Shown piece after piece: positions 1 through 8,197 of a stretch of 41,021 bases of DNA (position 1 is the first letter of the stretch; each line of letters starts with the position of its first letter). The position numbers and the translations under genes were made by a program. Source of the DNA: an uncultured Schlesneria sp. (lineage in GTDB: Bacteria > Planctomycetota > Planctomycetia > Planctomycetales > Planctomycetaceae); NCBI GenBank assembly GCA_903899985.1, contig CAIULL010000152.1:1-41021 (forward strand), read 5' to 3'. The notes under the pieces were generated by a model. The model saw only the letters and a list, made by a program, of their open reading frames with translations, was not told where the DNA came from and did not search any database.

Positions 1-332
1 TCGATAACGCGACGGACAATGAATTGAAACTCCATCATTCATTCGTGGAGCGCCGAACGTGATACCAACGATCGTGGCGTTGAATTTCGTCTGTCGTCCC
101 AACGGGACTTGTCGTGATGGTATGTCGCGTGGTCCCACCGTTGAAACGGTGGGCTATTGTCGGGTGTCCCAAGGGGACAAAGACACGGTTGTGAAACTCG
201 CTACTTGGCTGGCGACATTCCTTCTCCAATGAACTCATGCGGACACTGCTTTTCGGTTTCTTCAGGACGGAGCGAAGAGAAGGATGAAGGCGGAAGCACG
301 AAGAATTCGGGCGTCGTTTCGATTTATTGTGT

Positions 333-424
333 GCCCTGGAAGGGCTAAAGCGATTAGCCGGTGGTTGAGCGGCAGCGACACCACCGGATCGGGTTCGACG
401 TTGGAATTTTCATCCTGGAAGGAT
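333..424 (+). repeat. Composite hairpin repeat, copy A
   Basis: Three hairpins in a row are visible: GCCCT-gga-AGGGC (333-345), CCGGTGGT/ACCACCGG (358-387) and ATCCT-gga-AGGAT (412-424). The CCGGTGGTTGAGC unit followed by the last hairpin reappears on the opposite strand at 491-558, so this is one arm of an inverted pair of related elements. Confidence 0.6.
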
Positions 425-490
425 GACAGATTCGTTCTTCGAAGGCTTTCACATTCTTCGAAATGAACTTCGGGCGACGCTCGTGTTGTG

Positions 491-558
491 GAATCCCTTC
501 AGGATTCGAGACGTCCTCGGTCGACATCGCCGGTGGTGGCGCGTTGCTCAACCACCGG
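491..558 (-). repeat. Composite hairpin repeat, copy B (inverted)
   Basis: Read on the minus strand this is CCGGTGGTTGAGC...ACCACCGG (stem at 530-537/551-558) followed by GAATCC/GGATTC (491-496/502-507). It is the same order and spacing style as copy A at 333-424. The terminal hairpin has changed on both sides (ATCCT/AGGAT against GAATCC/GGATTC), consistent with compensatory change. Confidence 0.6.
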
Positions 559-618
559 CTGCTTCTTCGTAGACGCTCGTGCCGTGGACCAGGATCTTGA
601 TCACGAAGTTTGAAAACA

Positions 619-2328
619 CTAGTTGGTCGGGGCCGTCGTGTCGGCGACTTCGGTTTCCATGCGTCGGTGCTCTCGCAGGTCATATCTTTCGCCCGACTTC
701 AGCACGGCAAATTCAGGGGTTTCTGCCGGTGCGTCGGACTGGCGATCGAAGACCGTCACCTGATGCTGCCCGACGACCTGCATTGTTGACCCACGGACAA
801 TTAATGCCGTCGATTCATCAACACCCAAACCGATCAATTCAGGATGAGCCTTCTTCAGTTTCGCCAGATCTTCCAGTCGCTCGCGCGGGGTAAAACGCTG
901 ATCGTTTGGAACACCGGGCAAAAAGCAAAAGCCCCGGTCGTAGCCTTCGGTCATACTCTCGTCATTCCCCAGCGGATTGCCGCGAACAAGATATTCGCCC
1001 TGGATTGTTGCTCCGGCAGATGTGACCCCAATCACACCCCCTCGTCGCAGGACGTCGTGAAACAGAGCGACGACGTTCGTATCGAGGTTGGCATCCACCA
1101 GACGCCACTGGCGACCGCCGGTGAACCAGACACCACGTGCTTCGGTCAGAAGAGCGATCAATGCGGGATCAGACAAGTTTTCGCCTGCCTTCGCATGCAG
1201 CATCTTCACGTTCTTTGCACCGGCAGCAGTCAACCAGCCGGTCACATCTTTCTGTTCAGGCGGAATTTCGCCCAACGCGTTCGAGACGACCACGATCGGC
1301 GCTTCCTTGCCTCCCGCAGCTTCTAAAAATGTATCCACGACCTCTTTCGGAGTCGGGCCGCCACCGGTGATCACCAGCGTGCCGTTTTGAATATCGGGGG
1401 TCCGCGAGCCACTCGCGACCTTCATCGTTTCGGCCCTGGCAGTGGCGGCCTTACGGAGTGACACAAGATCCGCACGCTTCCCCACGGCCAGTGATTCGAA
1501 ACGAGCTGGTCGGTTGGGAGAAGGGGCAAGGCAAAGCGAGACGTCTGATTCGCCAATCACCTCAAGTGTCCGCCCCTGAACAACGAGAGCGGTCCCTTCG
1601 TCAATTCCGATGCCGACGGTTCCCGGCCGAAGCTGGATCGCCTTCATCAAGCGTTCCTGTCGGTTACGTTTGCGAAAGTGCTGATCAACGATCGTGCCTG
1701 GCAAAAAGCCCAGGCCGGTGGAAAGCAATGGTTCGGTCTTGCCGTCAGCGATCATATGTCGCGACATGATTGCGGCACCGGCGGAGGTCCCTCCGATGAC
1801 ACCACCGCGAGCTAACACGCCATGCAGACGTTCTTCAGTTCTGGTCCCCAGGTAACTTTCTGAAAGCCAGTTCTGATTTCCACCAATAAACCAGACAGCG
1901 GTCGCGTTTTCGAGGACTTTTGAAAAATCCGGGTTGTTGGCTTGTTCACGAGACCGGGTGTGCAGGATGTCCAAACTGGCAATCTGATTGTCACAAAGGC
2001 GATCGTACCAGCCAGATAAACGCGAATGAGGATCAGAATCGGCGATCATGCTGGCCGACGTGATGATCACGAGTCTCGCACGAGGACCGCCCCCCAGCTC
2101 GACAAATCGCTCAATCAGTTTCCCTGGAAGAACCCCACCGCCGCAAATCACCAGCGAGCCGGCATTGACGCAAAGCGGATCTGTCTCTGGATTAACGACG
2201 ATTTCTGCAGCAGGCAAGCTTCGAGAAATCCCGGCAGCCCCGCAAAACGTCATGAGAACCACGACGAACGGAACAAACGCTCGAATCATTCGACCACGAA
2301 CAAGTCGATTGAGTTGAAGCCTCATCAT
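619..2328 (-). CDS. Exported double-domain cyanophycinase-like S51 peptidase
   Basis: A 569-residue protein with an N-terminal hydrophobic signal (about residues 14-41) and two peptidase S51/cyanophycinase-like domains in tandem (about 55-270 and 315-540). Each has the nucleophile-elbow motif: GGTSAGA with Ser182 and GVTSAGA with Ser437. Family members are serine hydrolases, and cyanophycinases cut the storage polymer cyanophycin into dipeptides. Domain 1 keeps the family DQHF motif (His217), whose His belongs to the catalytic set. Domain 2 has DQRF instead, so it may be inactive or altered. The usual cyanophycinase is a single domain of about 270-300 residues, so this is a duplication or fusion. 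The start is ATG (ATGATG), with a GGA-type ribosome site just upstream. No cyanophycin synthetase is in the window, so the true substrate is uncertain; another exported peptidase role is possible. Confidence 0.85.
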   Translation of the reverse strand: MMRLQLNRLVRGRMIRAFVPFVVVLMTFCGAAGISRSLPAAEIVVNPETDPLCVNAGSLVICGGGVLPGKLIERFVELGGGPRARLVIITSASMIADSDPHSRLSGWYDRLCDNQIASLDILHTRSREQANNPDFSKVLENATAVWFIGGNQNWLSESYLGTRTEERLHGVLARGGVIGGTSAGAAIMSRHMIADGKTEPLLSTGLGFLPGTIVDQHFRKRNRQERLMKAIQLRPGTVGIGIDEGTALVVQGRTLEVIGESDVSLCLAPSPNRPARFESLAVGKRADLVSLRKAATARAETMKVASGSRTPDIQNGTLVITGGGPTPKEVVDTFLEAAGGKEAPIVVVSNALGEIPPEQKDVTGWLTAAGAKNVKMLHAKAGENLSDPALIALLTEARGVWFTGGRQWRLVDANLDTNVVALFHDVLRRGGVIGVTSAGATIQGEYLVRGNPLGNDESMTEGYDRGFCFLPGVPNDQRFTPRERLEDLAKLKKAHPELIGLGVDESTALIVRGSTMQVVGQHQVTVFDRQSDAPAETPEFAVLKSGERYDLREHRRMETEVADTTAPTN

Positions 2329-2528
2329 GAAGTCCAGCCCTTCGGAAAAATTTACCGATCAATATCACGGCCTTCGCCTCCGTGCGATCAAACAAAAATA
2401 GGTTGATCCGTTCCCAGATGCAAGGTGGATTCCCGCAATTTACCGACAAAAAATTTTCCTCGAGTGTGTTCCTTCAATCGCACCCCGAATTTCGCGGATT
2501 CGACGATCCAACAGGGGTTAATTACAAA

Positions 2529-3953
2529 TCACTTGCTGTTTCGCTTTTCGAGAACCTCTTTCCAGATTGGACCATAAACCTCTTTATCAAATGGCGGACA
2601 TCCCGTTGCTGTCTGACCCAGTGGGTGATCTTTGAACCTCATTAAGTTCGTGCAGTACGAAAACGTCCGGCAGGTTGTCTTGCGATTCAATTGCCCGTGC
2701 TCCATCAGTTGTCTGACAAAATCGGGCTGGGAGAGAGTGGCTCGGCCAAGTCCGACCAGCGAACAACGACCGGCCACCCGGTTCCCCGCGGCAGCATGCA
2801 TCGCAAAGTCCTGCAACCAACTATATCCACTACCAATAACAGGAACGTCGGGGATCGCCCCCTGGATCACTGCCGTCGCGTCAAAATGCCTTAAAACACC
2901 CAATAATGGGTGTTCCGGCGCGTGGTACCCGTCGACGGGGGGAAATTCCGCCGGTCGCAGGACATGTGGATTTCCATACGGATTCCCCGCCGTCACATTG
3001 ATTAATGAAACGCCCCACTCCACCAGCCATCTGGCCACCTGTATCGGTTCGGCCAGGTCGACCCGCGAATAATCCTGAGAATCAACACCAAAACTTGTCC
3101 GAATCGGAAGCTGATGCGCGATCGGCTTTCCGATCGAATCAGGACCTGCGCGAAACGGAATTCCGTCATAAACATTCAGCCGTGACGCAATCACCAGCGA
3201 CGGTACTTCGGATCGAATTCGCCGGATAATATTCCGCACCAGCCGAGTCCGATTTTCCAGACTCCCACCATATTCCCCCGGTCGAGTCGTCGCGGCGAGC
3301 ATTTCCGACAACAGGTACCGATGACACTGTTTGATGTCGACAAAGTCACAACCGACTCTCGCGGCCAGCCTGGCGGTAGCAACATACTGATCTTCGATCC
3401 GTTTCAAGTCGTCGTCACTCAACAACGGAAAAGAATCGTTTACGATCCGTCCGGTTGATTTGTCGATCGTCAGTGGATCAACGAGCGGGTCATGCATCGC
3501 AATTTGAGGACGGCGGAAACAGTACCTTCCCGAATGAGTGAGCTGCAGGCCGACCGCCAGTCCCTCTTCGTTTCCAAAAATTTCTCGATGAGCCTCCCGA
3601 CATCCACGAAGCATCGATTCGATTGCCGACGCCGATCCGTCATGCAGCCAGAGCTGTCGAGGGTTCATCCGTGCGTCGGCGTCAATCGCCGTTGCCTCGC
3701 CCCAGATCAGCTTGGCCCCCCCCGCACCAAACCGGCGAAACCGGCGATACGTCAGTTCGTCGGGAGATCCCTCCAGGGTTCCGTCGCACCCTTCCATCGG
3801 CTGGATGCAAAACCGATTCCCAACAGTGAGCTTCCCGACAGTTATTGGCTGAAACAACGAGGAAAAGTCGGATGTGATCGGCAACCAGCCGCCAAGCGCC
3901 ACCGCTTCAGCCGCCATTTCTTCCGCCGATTTGAATTTAAAATAACGAGCCAT
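2529..3953 (-). CDS. NADH:flavin oxidoreductase, Old Yellow Enzyme family
   Basis: A 474-residue protein matching the FMN-binding TIM barrel of the Old Yellow Enzyme / 2,4-dienoyl-CoA reductase N-terminal family. It has FQPITVGKLTVGNRF near residue 34, LQLTHSGRY in the middle, and FVDIKQCHRYLLSEMLA, the family's conserved block before the GSLENR segment. It is longer than plain OYEs (about 360 residues). The C-terminal tail has TTCRTFSYCTNLM followed by TGCPP. This resembles the 4Fe-4S ligand block of dienoyl-CoA reductase-type enzymes, but the expected middle cysteine (CxxCxxC) is replaced by Phe, leaving C-x5-C. The second half of the long enzymes (FAD/NADPH domains) is absent. Members reduce activated double bonds with NAD(P)H; the substrate here cannot be named. 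It stands alone on the minus strand, 200 bases upstream of the cyanophycinase-like gene, and has no strong ribosome site. Confidence 0.85.
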   Translation of the reverse strand: MARYFKFKSAEEMAAEAVALGGWLPITSDFSSLFQPITVGKLTVGNRFCIQPMEGCDGTLEGSPDELTYRRFRRFGAGGAKLIWGEATAIDADARMNPRQLWLHDGSASAIESMLRGCREAHREIFGNEEGLAVGLQLTHSGRYCFRRPQIAMHDPLVDPLTIDKSTGRIVNDSFPLLSDDDLKRIEDQYVATARLAARVGCDFVDIKQCHRYLLSEMLAATTRPGEYGGSLENRTRLVRNIIRRIRSEVPSLVIASRLNVYDGIPFRAGPDSIGKPIAHQLPIRTSFGVDSQDYSRVDLAEPIQVARWLVEWGVSLINVTAGNPYGNPHVLRPAEFPPVDGYHAPEHPLLGVLRHFDATAVIQGAIPDVPVIGSGYSWLQDFAMHAAAGNRVAGRCSLVGLGRATLSQPDFVRQLMEHGQLNRKTTCRTFSYCTNLMRFKDHPLGQTATGCPPFDKEVYGPIWKEVLEKRNSK

Positions 3954-4079
3954 TCAGCAACCGCGTCTATAAGGATGAATTTTGGAATTTTGATTGAGCG
4001 TCGCAGAACAGCATCGCAGTCGCAACCGAACAATGAAGGACGATGCTCGCCTGGTACCAGCAACGCTTGTGAGTCGCGA

Positions 4080-4586
4080 TCAAGTGTTCTGCACTTCCTT
4101 TTCGTGTTGGTTTGACTTCGTTGAATTCGGCCGAATCAACCACACGGAAATCAGCGTCAACGGAACAGCAATCATCCAGTACGGAACAACCAAAGTACTT
4201 CCCCAAACCCCTTCAGACCGTTCTTCATCGAAATCATAAACGCCTACCCCGTTCCAGCGCCACCGCCATTTCAATTTTGGATCATTCAGGTTGGGTTTGT
4301 TTGTCGGATATGTCCCCCACGAAGGATAGGCCGACCCGACATCAATGTCGAAGTCATCGGGTTCGGTGGACTCTTCGTACATCGTATCCCAGACGATTAT
4401 CCCGTTTAACGATGCCAATCCGTCTAGAATGAATCGGACCCCTGCATCGGTTTTCTGTTTGCGAGTTGGGAACGTGACAAAATCGCCCGTAATGAAACTT
4501 CGCACCCATCCCGACATGAAGACCAACGCCAGCAGCAAAGTCGCCAGCCCGATCTTGCGGTACCAGCCCTGAAAAAAACTGCCCAT
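4080..4586 (-). CDS. Two-span membrane protein of unknown function
   Basis: A 168-residue protein. One hydrophobic segment is near the N-terminus (about 11-33, LATLLLALVFMSGWV) and one near the C-terminus (about 131-150, VVPYWMIAVPLTLISVWLI). They flank a polar, Trp-rich loop of about 100 residues, and a charged tail ends the protein. The layout of N-terminal anchor, soluble loop and a final PYWxIxxPLTL segment recalls small membrane proteins I associate with planctomycete genomes, but I know of no function. An AGGA ribosome-binding site lies about eight bases before the ATG. It is divergent from the Mrr-type gene, with 205 bases between the starts, and there is no operon partner. Confidence 0.75.
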   Translation of the reverse strand: MGSFFQGWYRKIGLATLLLALVFMSGWVRSFITGDFVTFPTRKQKTDAGVRFILDGLASLNGIIVWDTMYEESTEPDDFDIDVGSAYPSWGTYPTNKPNLNDPKLKWRWRWNGVGVYDFDEERSEGVWGSTLVVPYWMIAVPLTLISVWLIRPNSTKSNQHEKEVQNT

Positions 4587-4791
4587 GATTCCGTTCCTGG
4601 GTGGTCCGTAAAGAGAATGTCCGTCGGATATTTTGCATCCTGGACGCGGAAGTCTACATTAGGCGAAGCGTTGAGTCGATCTGCGTTGAATTTGGCCAAG
4701 GTTTCATCAGAGGAAGCACAATCCGACCAAATCGCGTGTCACTGAACGCAGAGGAAACGATTCGAATTGCATTTCAAGAGATAAAACTCCT

Positions 4792-5589
4792 ATGGGCCGT
4801 CAACGCGACAAAAACGACGATGCAGAGAATGATGCGGCCGTTGAAGCACTGTTAAATGTGTTTAGCAAGTTTCCGTGGTATGTTGGCCTGATTCTAATCG
4901 CTGTCATGTATGCCACTCTTGCCTGGGCGATTCCATGGATGTTCCCTCCCATTAAAGATGGGGACACGATGGCCAATCGGAAATCGATTGAATTCTTTTT
5001 GTTTCCAATGGTTGTGATGGGCAAAGCGAGCGCCCCGTATCTTGCAGGTTTCTTCACTTTCGTTTGGGGGATTGCTCAACTGGTAAACGTTGCAACAAGG
5101 TTGGGAACGGGTTCGAGCAAGAATCGCGACGGGGGCAGTTCCGGAGGGCGAGTTGTCACCTATGAAGATCCACAATTGCTCGTTGCAAACAATGCGCAGA
5201 TCGACATTGATAGCCTGACATGGATGGAGTTTGAGCGCCTGTTATGCGAAGCGTTCGCCCGTGAAGGATACGAAGTCATTCATTCCGGTCGCGCGGGCGC
5301 GGATGGCGGGGTCGACATTCGCTTGAGAAAAGCCGGAATCCATACGTTGGTCCAATGTAAACATTGGAAGGTTTGGCAGGTTGGCGTCAAAGTCGTGCGT
5401 GAGATGCTTGGCATAGTAACACACGAGCAAGCGAAACGAGGGGTCATCGTCACATCAGGAACGTTTTCTCGTGAGGCAATCGAATTTGCGCGTTGCAATC
5501 CTATCGTTTTGATCGACGGAGAAAAGCTGAAACGACTGATTTCGAGCGGCAGAATTCAGGAGCCTGAAGCGCGATATTTTGGACTTTAA
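4792..5589 (+). CDS. Membrane-anchored Mrr-type restriction endonuclease domain protein
   Basis: A 265-residue protein. Two hydrophobic segments in the first 105 residues (about 28-50 and 78-100) are followed by a soluble domain that matches the Mrr_cat family (type IV restriction endonuclease-like fold). The PD-(D/E)xK core is visible as GADGGVDI (Asp175) and, thirteen residues on, QCK (Gln188, Lys190) in VQCKHW. Relatives cut modified DNA or act on DNA under stress, but membrane-tethered versions are poorly understood. The start ATG is preceded by a purine-rich AAGAG about twelve bases upstream. There is no methyltransferase or partner restriction gene nearby, so a lone modification-dependent or membrane-linked DNA quality function is an inference. 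It converges with the serine hydrolase gene downstream. Confidence 0.85.
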   Translation: MGRQRDKNDDAENDAAVEALLNVFSKFPWYVGLILIAVMYATLAWAIPWMFPPIKDGDTMANRKSIEFFLFPMVVMGKASAPYLAGFFTFVWGIAQLVNVATRLGTGSSKNRDGGSSGGRVVTYEDPQLLVANNAQIDIDSLTWMEFERLLCEAFAREGYEVIHSGRAGADGGVDIRLRKAGIHTLVQCKHWKVWQVGVKVVREMLGIVTHEQAKRGVIVTSGTFSREAIEFARCNPIVLIDGEKLKRLISSGRIQEPEARYFGL

Positions 5590-5654
5590 TTGTTTTATCC
5601 GCTGAAAATCAAACGCGAGTCTGCGCCCCCTGTTGACTGATTGCCAACGGAGCC

Positions 5655-5674
5655 GTCGATTCCACCGGATCGAC
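5655..5674 (+). terminator. Weak hairpin plus T-run after the Mrr-type gene
   Basis: GTCGAT/ATCGAC can pair (6 bp, 8-base loop) and is followed by TTTT at 5675-5678. It lies 66 bases after the stop codon at 5589, between convergent genes. The short AT-containing stem makes this only a possible terminator. Confidence 0.3.
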
Positions 5675-5727
5675 TTTTGAAAGGATTGGATCAGAAGCAT
5701 CAACTGGTAACACTGAGTACGGTTTGT

Positions 5728-6819
5728 TTAAGTAACCGCTGCCGCGACGTGTGCACCGGCCAGATCTCTGGGATGCGGAGTTACCGCTCGTGCCGGAAGG
5801 GAGGTCAGAACGACGCAAATCGTGTCAGACATTGGGTCGGCCCAGGCGAGTGTTCCTGTTGAGCCACTGTGGCCAAAGGTCGTTTCCGAACCTTTTGGCC
5901 CGGCAGACATCCGGGTGTCGAGTCCCAATCCACGTGGGGTCAGACCTTGCGGATTGTGATTCTTTACCATCAGTCGTGCGGTCTGTGGTTTGACGATATT
6001 CCCTCGTTCTTCCAGAAATTCCGCCAGGAATTTTGCCACGTCCGGCGCTGAAGCATGGGCACCACCCCAGGGAGCACCCAGTTTCCTCCAATAGGAACTG
6101 TTCCAGTCCCAGGCTTTGGCGGCGGGATCACCACCACCCGCCTCAGGAGCCGCAAATTCCGTCTGACAGGGAACCATATGTTCGACTGTGAACCGCCCGA
6201 TCCCCAGCGCAGAATGCTTCATCCCTGACGGTCGAAAGACAGTGCGATCGACGAAATCGAGAATCCCGTCACCACTGATCAACCGAGCCACCTCGACCGC
6301 CAGCATGATCCCCATGCTCGAATACTGATACTTCGATCCCGGGATAAATTCGAGCGGGGTCCGGATCGTCTGCTGGACGAATTCGGACAACGGCGCATGG
6401 TTCTTCCGCAAGGTGTTATTTTCGAGTAACTGATCCGGAAGACCTGATGTATGTGTCAGCAGATGCTGTATTGTGACTTTGTCACGTCCGTCATTAATGA
6501 ACTGCGGGATGAATTGCTTCAGCGGATCGTCGAGTTGAAATTTGTTCTGATCGAACAAAGTCATCAGCGCCGCCACACAGATCGGCTTGGAAATCGAACC
6601 CAGCAGGAACATCGAATTCTCGGTCGCATGACCAAAACAACGAGTCACCGATGTGTTGCGCTGGGTCACATGCAACACGGCACTGGAAATCTGCCCGTTA
6701 CCGACAGACTTATTCAGGACGTCGACGGCATCGTCAAGTCGATCCTGCTTCAAAGCCGCCAATAAAGGCGATGCCATGCTCGCCGCCAATCCACACTGAA
6801 GAAAAGTACGTCGTTTCAT
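5728..6819 (-). CDS. Exported serine hydrolase, beta-lactamase class C/esterase family
   Basis: Read from the ATG at 6819 this is a 363-residue protein; a GTG three codons upstream is the alternative start. The N-terminus MKRRTFLQCGLAAS looks like a twin-arginine-style or lipoprotein-like export signal. The class C beta-lactamase/penicillin-binding fold is supported by SISK (Ser75, Lys78; SxxK nucleophile), YSS in KYQYSSMG (the place of the YxN motif) and HSG in TFGHSGSTG (the KTG-equivalent). The LLTHTSGLPD segment is also typical. Such proteins are usually esterases, D-aminopeptidases or carboxypeptidase-like enzymes rather than true beta-lactamases. Asn to Ser in YxN also occurs in esterase members. 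It is a monocistronic minus-strand gene, with AGAGTGA before the ATG as ribosome site. The substrate is unknown. Confidence 0.87.
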   Translation of the reverse strand: MKRRTFLQCGLAASMASPLLAALKQDRLDDAVDVLNKSVGNGQISSAVLHVTQRNTSVTRCFGHATENSMFLLGSISKPICVAALMTLFDQNKFQLDDPLKQFIPQFINDGRDKVTIQHLLTHTSGLPDQLLENNTLRKNHAPLSEFVQQTIRTPLEFIPGSKYQYSSMGIMLAVEVARLISGDGILDFVDRTVFRPSGMKHSALGIGRFTVEHMVPCQTEFAAPEAGGGDPAAKAWDWNSSYWRKLGAPWGGAHASAPDVAKFLAEFLEERGNIVKPQTARLMVKNHNPQGLTPRGLGLDTRMSAGPKGSETTFGHSGSTGTLAWADPMSDTICVVLTSLPARAVTPHPRDLAGAHVAAAVT

Positions 6820-6950
6820 AAGAATCACTCTAACCAGTCAACGAAGGACGGCCAAGCACAAAGCGGTTGTCTGTTTTTGTCGCGGAGTCTTCCAAATCAA
6901 CGGCATCAATTGTGGAGCACCGGATGCCACCCCCACAACACACTGTGCCT

Positions 6951-7050
6951 CAGGGCCAACGGGGCCGGTCATTCCCATAGCCAGGGTCATAGGTCCGCCG
7001 GAGGCCCTGGTGATTGGTCAACCGAAAAGATAAGAGGCCTGAAAGGCCGC
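6951..7050 (+). repeat. Composite hairpin element, first inverted copy
   Basis: This element of about 100 nt carries, in order, a G-CC-aacg-GG type hairpin, a CCAGGG...CCCTGG stem enclosing AGGTC..CCGGAGG, and GGCCT-gaa-AGGCC (7036-7048). Its reverse complement is present 60 bases downstream at 7111-7209 with the same module order and many substitutions. Confidence 0.6.
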
Positions 7051-7110
7051 CCATTCGCTCTTCGCTCTCCGGCAGGATTCGAGAAACGAGTATGATGGAT
7101 TGAGGGAACT

Positions 7111-7209
7111 GCCGGCCCTTCAGGCCTTTTTCTTGATCAACGGACGGTACCAGGGCCTCCGGAAGACCTGCGACCCTGGCGAGTTGAACTGCTGACCCGT
7201 TGGGTCACA
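7111..7209 (-). repeat. Composite hairpin element, second inverted copy
   Basis: Read on the minus strand it starts GTGACCCAACGGGTC, continues with GCCAGGGTCGCAGGTC, then CCGGAGGCCCTGG and ends AAGGCCTGAAGGGCC. This aligns along its length with the copy at 6951-7050. The first hairpin (GACCC-aac-GGGTC) is fully paired despite its different bases. Confidence 0.6.
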
Positions 7210-7644
7210 AGAAGTCACTCGCCCCGTCACCAGGGGGGGCACGGCCATCTCAGTTCACTCCTTATTCATGATGTTTTACGAGAATCAATGCCGCTGATTT
7301 CGCCTGCGTTTTTCTTCTTCCGCAGGTGAAAGCCGCAGCGACGGCCTTTGAAGTTGCGTGTTTGAGGTCTCAAGAGCAGGTTTCAGTTGGGTGGCTTTGC
7401 AAGATGCCGGAATTGACGTAACTCTTCGGACTAAAGCGGATTCCCCCACCTTGGCGGATTTTGAATTTGTCAGAATTTTAAATCGGGGAGAGAACAGAAC
7501 GCTGCTAAAAGCGGTTTGCCAGGAGCTCCCGCTCCATGAAGTTGCGGAACTTTGGCAACACTTCCATCGTCACGTTCCTGAAGTGTAACGGAGCAGGGAC
7601 GGGGTGTAGAAGTCCGATCAAAGCGGACGTTTGATCGATGAACA

Positions 7645-7855
7645 GGTCTCTCACAGAGACGCAGAGACACGGAGATATAAGCGGACGCTAGCGAAATGAG
7701 AGCCTTTAAAATGCTGTCATCCCTGCATCTGACAGGAATGCCCCCTGGCAATTCATTGAAGTTGGGTCCAGCACAAGGAAAAGACGAGCATGTCGCGAAC
7801 GATTCGCGGGGAGGTTTGATTGCGCCTCTGTGTCTTAGCGCCTCCGTGAGAAACC
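7645..7855. repeat. Inverted-repeat bounded element (CACAGAGAC type)
   Basis: GGTCTCTCACAGAGACGCAG... (7645-7674) and the reverse complement of 7824-7855 (GGTTTCTCACGGAGGCGC...) are about 30-base imperfect inverted repeats. They flank about 150 bases without a convincing gene. Sequences of this CACAGAGAC-rich kind recur between genes in many environmental bacteria; that statement is from memory, not from a search. Confidence 0.5.
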
Positions 7856-8047
7856 CGGAATTTCAGAACTCGATGTTTACCAAATCAGCCCGTTACGTTC
7901 TTTGCATTTCGTTCTTAATTTCTGTCCAGAAATATTCAGTGCGCATCTTCAAAGACTGCGGTTTGTGACTTGCGGTTTGTCGATTGGCCTCTCCGGCAAC
8001 GCTGTGAAGCATTCTTCTTCGAGAAGACATGTGTTCGACGAAAAACC

Positions 8048-8146
8048 GTGCCGCTGCTTGACGGTCTTCCGTCAAGCAGTGCCGAGCGCGTTCAGCGACG
8101 TCGATATCAAGACACTGCTTCTCCGAGGACTCCGAAGCAGTGGCAC
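8048..8146 (-). repeat. 99-nt two-hairpin element, copy 1 (minus orientation)
   Basis: It starts GTGCCGCTGCTTGACGG and ends GAAGCAGTGGCAC, so the whole unit has complementary ends. One hairpin is CTGCTTGACGG/CCGTCAAGCAG (8054-8064/8069-8079, 11 bp, four-base loop). The other is CACTGCTTC/GAAGCAGTG (8113-8121/8134-8142). Its reverse complement aligns over the full length with 18101-18200. It lies 52 bases beyond the end of the P-type ATPase fusion gene. Confidence 0.75.
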
Positions 8147-8197
8147 ATCAAGTCGAAGGCGAAAGCAAAAGCGAAAGAAATTGCTTTACAGGGTTGC

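Larger units (their letters stand above)
1..618. repeat. Repeat-rich intergenic stretch, no gene seen
   Basis: I see no convincing coding region here. The stretch is dominated by short perfect hairpins. GTCCC-aac-GGGAC lies at 96-108, CCCACCGTT/AACGGTGGG at 134-153, GTCCC-aag-GGGAC at 166-178, and the composite inverted units at 333-424 and 491-558 are listed separately. Many stems have three-base loops and the same outline with different bases, which suggests that pairing rather than sequence is kept. From memory, similar hairpins are common between planctomycete genes; their role is not known to me. Confidence 0.6.
6820..8197. other. 1.4 kb spacer holding repeats, no firm gene
   Basis: Besides the inverted composite elements (6951-7209), the 30-base inverted repeats (7645-7674/7824-7855) and the 99-nt element (8048-8146), I find no solid gene. 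A GTG-started frame at 7358-7588 (76 codons) has no ribosome site and no recognisable domain. It may be a gene remnant, since a second frame across 7326-7421 also reads protein-like before stopping. Confidence 0.5.

Noticed and set aside
1-618. CRISPR array
   Set aside because: The repeats are palindromic, unequal in spacing and differ in sequence; there are no regular spacers and no cas genes.
3492-4115. Plus-strand open frame of 207 codons
   Set aside because: Antisense to the flavin oxidoreductase gene and without any known motif.
7358-7588. GTG-started 76-codon frame
   Set aside because: It has no ribosome site and no homology I recognise, and it lies in a repeat-filled spacer. It may be a remnant but cannot be supported as a gene.
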